From Chryseobacterium indologenes (GTDB taxonomy: Bacteria; Bacteroidota; Bacteroidia; Flavobacteriales; Weeksellaceae): a stretch of DNA of 64,000 nt. Below the pieces are notes generated by a model. It searched no databases, was not told the origin of the DNA, and worked only from the letters and a program-made list of their open reading frames with translations. Made by a program: the position numbers and the translations under genes. Position 1 is the first letter of the stretch. Every line of letters starts with the position of its first letter. Shown here piece by piece: positions 61,739 through 64,000 of the stretch. The stretch lies in contig NZ_CP018786.1 in NCBI RefSeq assembly GCF_002025665.1, forward strand, positions 4,650,001 to 4,714,000, in the 5' to 3' direction.

Positions 61739-64000
61739 AACTTGGACTTTATTTATTATCATAACATTATTCCCGGTATTTATTTTTTCTCAAGAGCAAT
61801 CCAACCGATTGATCAGTAAAAAAGATAGTTTAATGCCGGGAATGTCTACTTCTATTCCCTTCACTTTAGAAAATAATTCAGCTGAAACCAAAACATATGA
61901 CATTTCAGTTACCACATCAAGTCCGTCTATCAATCCTATTTTAGTAAAAGGAGAATTTCAGATTCCTCCTCATGAGACCTCGGTATACCTGGTTCCCTTA
62001 CGGGTGGGAACAGAAACCGGACAGGGTACTTATTCTGTCATATTGAATATTACCGATCGTAATAATGGAATCTCTTTTACGAAAAACTCAAAAATCATCG
62101 TTTCCGGAAACAGAAATCTTTTGGTTACCCCATTGAATACTCCTGAATTCATAAGAGCCGGGGAAACCATCCGGGCTTCTTTCCTTATCAAAAATAATGG
62201 GAATGTAACCGAAAACATTGTATTGGAAAGCAAAAATGCAATCGTTGATCATGAGTCATCAATAGTGTTGGCCCCCAATGAATCAAAGATTGTCAATATT
62301 CATAAAGTAACAAGTCCTGAACTCTCTCAAAATGAATTTCAGAACCTAAACCTTTTCGTACATTCGAAGGGTAACCCTAAAGAAAATCAGGATGTCTATG
62401 TAAGTACTCAGGTGATATCAGCAAACCCCTCTGAAAAAGATATTTATCACAGACTTCCTGTTGCGCTCTCATTATCTTTCATCGGAATGCAGAATATGGG
62501 AGTGTATAACGATGGCTTTCAGGGGGAAATCTACGGTAAAGGAACACTTGATAAAGACAACAAAAACCAGATTGAGTTCAGAGCTGTCACTCACAATCCT
62601 GTAGATCTCAGCACATTCACCCAATATGAAGAATATTTTGTGAACTATAAACGGGATCAATTGTATATTCATCTTGGTGATAAATCGTATTCTTCATCTT
62701 ATCTTACGGAGTTTGCAAGGTATGGTCGCGGAGCGGAGATCCGTTATGATTTTAATAAAGTAAGCTTTGGGGGTTTCTATAATCATCCAAGGTTTTTCAG
62801 AGATATCAAAGATGAATTTAATTTCTATTCCGCCTTTAAAATCAGAAAAGAGTCTGAAATTACTGTGGGATATCTTTACAAAACTCCGCGGCAGGGAGAA
62901 ATCCGTTATACAGATGTCAGGCTAGACTCTGATGCTCATCTTCCTTATGCTAAAGGAAAATTTAAGGTTTCAAAAAATATAAACATTTCCGGAGAACTGG
63001 CCTACAGCACTACACAAAAAACAGATGGAACAGCTTATTTATTACAGACAGATGCTGTTTTTAAAAATTTGAACGCCAGCTTAATGTACATGAGAGCCAG
63101 TCCTGATTTTGCCGGATATTTTACCAATACAAATACCATCAATGGTAATATTTACTATAATGTCACCAAAAAGATCAGTGTATTTGCCAATTATATGCAG
63201 GATGCCAAAAATTTCCAAAGAGATACCCTTTTACTGGCAGCACCTTACAGAAAATATTTGCAATATGGAGTACAGTACAAATATCTGTCTACCGGTTTCG
63301 TCATGCTTACGAATGGGTATCAAACCTATAAAGATCGTTTAGAACCTAAACAGTTTGATTATTATGAACGTTACTTCAAGGTGAGTGTTAATCAGCAGGT
63401 AGGAATGTTTCAGGTAAATCTGGATGGGCAATTCGGTAAAACAGATAATTATCTGACAGGATTTAACGGTAATTCAAGTTTTTATTCTGCAAATCTTTCA
63501 TTTCAAAAATTCAGAACAACCTTTAACATCTTCGGAAGTTATGCCATAAGCTCAAGGTATCAGCTTCAAAATCAGAAAAATCTTTATTACGGAGCAAGAA
63601 TCTTCAGCCAGTTTTCTGATAAGACCAGCTTAAGCATCTTTTATCAGAACAATTATATGCCTGAAGAATATTTTAAAGACAGAAATCTGTTTGAACTTCT
63701 TTTTCATCAGCAGTTATTTCCAGGAAATGAACTTGACCTTTCGGGAAGATATTCATTGCAAAGAGGAGAAATTGGGAATAAAGATTTCATTTTCTCCATG
63801 CGTTATACATGGCGTCCCCATATTCCGGTACAAAAAACTGCGGAATATATTTCGCTGTCAGGAAATATCAGCAATTTAGGGATCAAAAAAACAGAAGGCA
63901 TTAGATTAATGCTGGGAAGTTATCTGTCCATTACAGATAAAGAGGGGAATTATATATTTAAAAATGTTATTCCGGGGAATTATTTCCTTGAAATAGACCG
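61731..64000 (+). CDS. Usher-like outer membrane protein with N-terminal Ig-like domains (3' truncated by window edge)
   Basis: At least 756 residues, open to the last base. ATG 61731 overlaps the stop of the chaperone-like gene. Signal peptide MIRTWTLFIIITLFPVFIFS. Residues about 25-230 are two Ig/NEW3-like domains (MSTSIPFTLENNSAETKTYD, FIRAGETIRASFLIKNNGNV). From about 240 to 710 the chain is a series of amphipathic strands with aromatic ends, typical of a beta-barrel (VEFRAVTHNP-like turns, AEIRYDFNKVSFGGFYNHP, YLQYGVQYKYLSTGF). Near the edge a carboxypeptidase-regulatory-like domain begins (SITDKEGNYIFKNVIPGNYF), like the peptidoglycan- or surface-side domains of ushers. Proposed pore for the small subunit; similarity to true ushers not verified. 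Confidence 0.75.
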   Translation, partial: MIRTWTLFIIITLFPVFIFSQEQSNRLISKKDSLMPGMSTSIPFTLENNSAETKTYDISVTTSSPSINPILVKGEFQIPPHETSVYLVPLRVGTETGQGTYSVILNITDRNNGISFTKNSKIIVSGNRNLLVTPLNTPEFIRAGETIRASFLIKNNGNVTENIVLESKNAIVDHESSIVLAPNESKIVNIHKVTSPELSQNEFQNLNLFVHSKGNPKENQDVYVSTQVISANPSEKDIYHRLPVALSLSFIGMQNMGVYNDGFQGEIYGKGTLDKDNKNQIEFRAVTHNPVDLSTFTQYEEYFVNYKRDQLYIHLGDKSYSSSYLTEFARYGRGAEIRYDFNKVSFGGFYNHPRFFRDIKDEFNFYSAFKIRKESEITVGYLYKTPRQGEIRYTDVRLDSDAHLPYAKGKFKVSKNINISGELAYSTTQKTDGTAYLLQTDAVFKNLNASLMYMRASPDFAGYFTNTNTINGNIYYNVTKKISVFANYMQDAKNFQRDTLLLAAPYRKYLQYGVQYKYLSTGFVMLTNGYQTYKDRLEPKQFDYYERYFKVSVNQQVGMFQVNLDGQFGKTDNYLTGFNGNSSFYSANLSFQKFRTTFNIFGSYAISSRYQLQNQKNLYYGARIFSQFSDKTSLSIFYQNNYMPEEYFKDRNLFELLFHQQLFPGNELDLSGRYSLQRGEIGNKDFIFSMRYTWRPHIPVQKTAEYISLSGNISNLGIKKTEGIRLMLGSYLSITDKEGNYIFKNVIPGNYFLEID

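Overview
The window is about 64 kb of low-GC chromosome from a member of the Bacteroidota, most probably a Chryseobacterium-like flavobacterium (Weeksellaceae). The grounds are type IX secretion (T9SS) C-terminal sorting domains of both type A and type B, two SusC/SusD pairs, DUF6705- and DUF6759-like lineage families, a Bacteroidota-type GlmU-like protein, promoters with the TAnnTTTG -7 box instead of the E. coli -10, and a near absence of Shine-Dalgarno sequences. The species call is inference. I see no rRNA, tRNA, CRISPR array, insertion sequence or integrase.

Layout. 0-5.3 kb: the end of one T9SS type B surface protein and a complete large relative (IgGFc-binding-like N-terminus), then a small secreted protein. 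5.6-8.3 kb: three paralogous exported proteins with trmB between them; the second carries a frameshift close to its end. 8.7-10.5 kb: rplM-rpsI-rpsB (minus strand). 10.5-27 kb: a sigma-54-type promoter, a DUF3667 membrane protein, fused isobutyryl-CoA mutase icmF, an ATP-binding Dph6-like protein, a serine hydrolase lipoprotein, a PadR regulator with a membrane protein partner, a 2H phosphoesterase, ruvC, a DUF4407 protein, and T9SS-exported M64 and M43 metallopeptidases. 27.5-32.3 kb: guaB, then an ECF sigma factor operon with a membrane protein and two DUF4252 proteins, one fused to a GIN-type adhesin head domain. 32.5-36.4 kb: an AT-rich accessory patch with a frameshifted lipoprotein carrying a JAMM-like motif, a DUF6705-like lipoprotein, a YD-repeat-like protein and a Cys-rich membrane protein. 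36.4-42 kb: GlmU-like protein, rpmE (L31 type B), a beta-helix lipoprotein, a MazG-like pyrophosphohydrolase and aroA.

42-60 kb reads as a phospholipid and organophosphate scavenging region: a PI-PLC-like lipoprotein, a GDPD-like/alkaline phosphatase fusion next to a SusC/SusD pair, and a second SusC/SusD pair followed by a phosphocholine-type phospholipase C. In both SusCD loci a strong hairpin separates susD from the enzyme gene. An SDR oxidoreductase and a small Omp85-like protein lie between the two loci.

60.2-64 kb (running off the end) holds the most novel-looking unit: a small exported subunit-like protein, a periplasmic chaperone-like protein and a large outer-membrane barrel protein with N-terminal Ig-like domains. 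I propose a Bacteroidota chaperone/usher-like or DUF916/WxL-like surface assembly system. This is inference from order, architecture and strand patterns, not from a database match.
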